This document shows positions 61,901-64,000 of a stretch of DNA of 64,000 bases, piece after piece. The translations under genes and the position numbers were made by a program. The DNA is taken from the NCBI RefSeq assembly GCF_037392515.1, contig NC_090291.1:37409001-37473000 (forward strand), read 5' to 3'. The DNA is from Haliotis asinina. Its lineage: Eukaryota > Mollusca > Gastropoda > Lepetellida > Haliotidae. How positions within the stretch are numbered: the stretch's first letter is position 1; the number at the start of each line of letters is the position of its first letter. Under the pieces are notes generated by a model that worked only from the letters and a program-made list of their open reading frames with translations, was not told the DNA's origin and made no database searches.

Positions 61901-64000
61901 ATACATCCTTGTTCTGCACTACAGATCATGGCGCTGATACATCCTTGTTCTGCACTACAGATCATGGCGCTGATACATTCTTGTTCTACACTACAAATCA
62001 TGGCGCTGATACATTCTTGTTCTGCACTACAGATCATGGCGCTGATACATCCTTGTTCTACACTACAGATCATGGCGCTGATACATTCTTGTTCTACACT
62101 ACAAATCATGGCGCTGATACATCCTTGTTCTACAGTACAGATCATGCCGCTGCTACATCCTTGTTCTGCACTACAAATCATGGAGCTGATATGTTCTTGT
62201 TCTCCACTACAGATCATGGCGCTGATACATTCTTGTTCTACACTACAGATCATGGCGCTGCTACATTCTTGTTCTGCACTACAGATCATGGAGCTGATAT
62301 TTTCTTCTGCTGCACTACAGATCATGGAGCTGATATATTCTTGTGCTGCACTACAGATCATGGAGCTGATATATTCTTGTGCTGCACTACAAATCATGGA
62401 GCTGATATCTTCTTGTGCTGCACTACAGATCATGGAGCTGATATATTCTTGTGCTGCACTACTAATCATGGAGCTGATATATTCTTGTGCTGCACTACAG
62501 ATCATGGAGCTGATATATTCTTGTGCTGCACTACAGATCATGGAGCTGATATATTCTTGTGCTGCACTACAGATCATGGAGCTGATATATTCTTGTGCTG
62601 CACTACAGATCATGGAGCTCATATATTCTTGTGCTGCACTACAGATCATGGAGCTGATATATTCTTGTGCTGCACTACAGATCATGGAGCTGATATATTC
62701 TTGTGCTGCACTACAGATCATGGCGCTGATATATTCTTGTGCTGCACTACAGATCATGGAGCTGATATATTCTTGTGCTGCACTGCAGATCATGGAGCTG
62801 ATATATTCTTGTGCTGCACTGCAGATCATGGAGCTGATATATTCTTCTGCTGCACTACAGATCATGGAGCTGATATATTGTTGTGCTGCACTACTAATCA
62901 TGGAGCTGATATATTCTTGTGCTGCACTACTAATCATGGAGCTGATATATTCTTGTGCTGCACTACAGATCATGGAGCTGATATATTCTTGTGCTGCACT
63001 ACAGATCATGGAGCTGATATATTCTTGTGCTGCACTACTAATCATGGAGCTGATATATTCTTGTGCTGCACTACTAATCATGGAGCTGATATATTCTTGT
63101 GCTGCACTACAGATCATGGCTCTGATATGTTCTTGTGCTGCACTAGAGATCATGGAGCTGATATATTCTTGTGCTGCACTACAGATCATGGAGCTGATAT
63201 ATTCTTGTTCTGCACTACAGATCATGGAGCTGATATATTCTTGTGCTGCACTACAAATCATGGAGCTGATATATTCTTGTGCTGCACTACAGATCATGGA
63301 GCTGATATATTCTTGTGCTGCACTACAGATCATGGAGCTGATATATTCTTGTGCTGCACTACTAATCATGGAGCTGATATATTCTTGTGCTGCACTACAG
63401 ATCATGGAGCTGATATATTCTTGTGCTGCACTACAGATCATGGAGCTGATATATTCTTGTGCTGCACTACAGATCATGGAGCTGATATATTCTTGTGCTG
63501 CACTACTAATCATGGAGCTGATATATTCTTGTGCTGCACTACAGATCATGGAGCTGATATATTCTTGTGCTGCACTGCAGATCATGGAGCTGATATATTC
63601 TTGTGCTGCACTACTAATCATGGAGCTGATATATTCTTGTGCTGCACTACAGATCATGGAGCTGATATATTCTTGTGCTGCACTATAGATCATGGAGCTG
63701 ATATATTCTTGTGCTGCACTACAGATCATGGAGCTGATATATTCTTGTGCTGCACTACTAATCATGGAGCTGATATATTCTTGTGCTGCACTACAGATCA
63801 TGGAGCTGATATATTCTTGTGCTGCACTACTAATCATGGAGCTGATATATTCTTGTGCTGCACTACAGATCATGGAGCTGATATATTCTTGTGCTGCACT
63901 ACAGATCATGGAGCTGATATATTCTTGTGCTGCACTACAGATCATGGAGCTGATATCTTCTTGTGCTGCACTACAGATCATGGAGCTGATATATTCTTGT

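Larger units (their letters stand above)
56698..64000 (-). repeat. tandem array of a 36-bp unit, about 200 copies, open to the window edge
   Basis: From 56698 to the last base the same 36-bp unit repeats. Every 180 bp (five units) the sequence returns to the same register, so no net insertion or deletion occurs in any of those blocks over 7.3 kb. Two main unit types alternate in blocks: one with GGCGCTGATACATCCTTG, one with GGAGCTGATATATTCTTG. Minus strand: one frame is open from the edge to a stop at 56692, translating to 12-residue repeats (MICSAAQEYISS, MICSAEQGCISA); the other two minus frames have stops in every unit. Plus strand: two frames are long but are closed by stops at about 60888 and 63688. 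It may be a minisatellite or a repetitive exon; no signal peptide, splice site or known family supports a gene. Confidence 0.9.

Noticed and set aside
56591-63688. 2365-codon plus-strand frame in the 36-bp array
   Set aside because: It encodes hydrophobic repeats (ELIYSCAALQIM) and is closed by a stop before the window end; it follows from the unit length being divisible by three. The minus frame is the better candidate.

Overview
The window is nuclear DNA from a gastropod mollusc, most likely an abalone (Haliotis) or a close vetigastropod. Genes are split by long introns. At least 28 pieces of two tRNA-era short interspersed repeats lie throughout; their shared 3' tail ends in CTCACTCACTC, a repeat I know from abalone sequence (recall, not a search). 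No bacterial-style operons, rRNA or true tRNA genes were seen.

Layout. (1) 2.5-4.8 kb, minus: an unrecognised 359-residue helical-toroid-like protein in three coding exons, with an odd tandem copy of an exon end plus its splice donor in one intron. (2) 4.9-17.9 kb: gene-free, with a decayed minisatellite, SINE pieces, and a TTAA-flanked 1.9-kb inverted-repeat transposon. (3) 17.9-24.1 kb, minus: a complete gigaxonin (GAN/KLHL16) gene, five coding exons, 620 aa (BTB-BACK-Kelch). (4) 26.2-43.7 kb, plus: a complete NPEPL1-type M17 aminopeptidase, twelve coding exons, 518 aa, with all expected metal and catalytic residues. GAN and NPEPL1 stand head to head and may share a promoter. NPEPL1 introns hold a fossil DIRS-like retroelement, a Tc1 fragment, a large inverted-repeat element and many SINEs, two of which touch splice acceptors. 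(5) 43.7-51 kb: NPEPL1 3' UTR, then repeats. (6) 51.1-55.7 kb, minus: complete coactosin-like COTL1, four exons, 141 aa, with a CArg/SRF-type box upstream. (7) 56.7 kb to the window end: about 200 copies of a 36-bp unit, in perfect register with no insertion or deletion that I could find, open in one minus frame throughout.

The three named genes act in different cell systems (ubiquitin ligase adaptor for the cytoskeleton, cytosolic peptidase, F-actin binding), so no joint pathway is claimed. The best candidates for something undescribed are the 36-bp array, the tandem exon-end/donor copies, the dispersed fragments encoding a shared PQNNSLARNL motif, and SINE insertion directly into a splice acceptor. 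Exon borders were set by hand from GT/AG sites, reading phase and remembered family sequences; no alignment was run.
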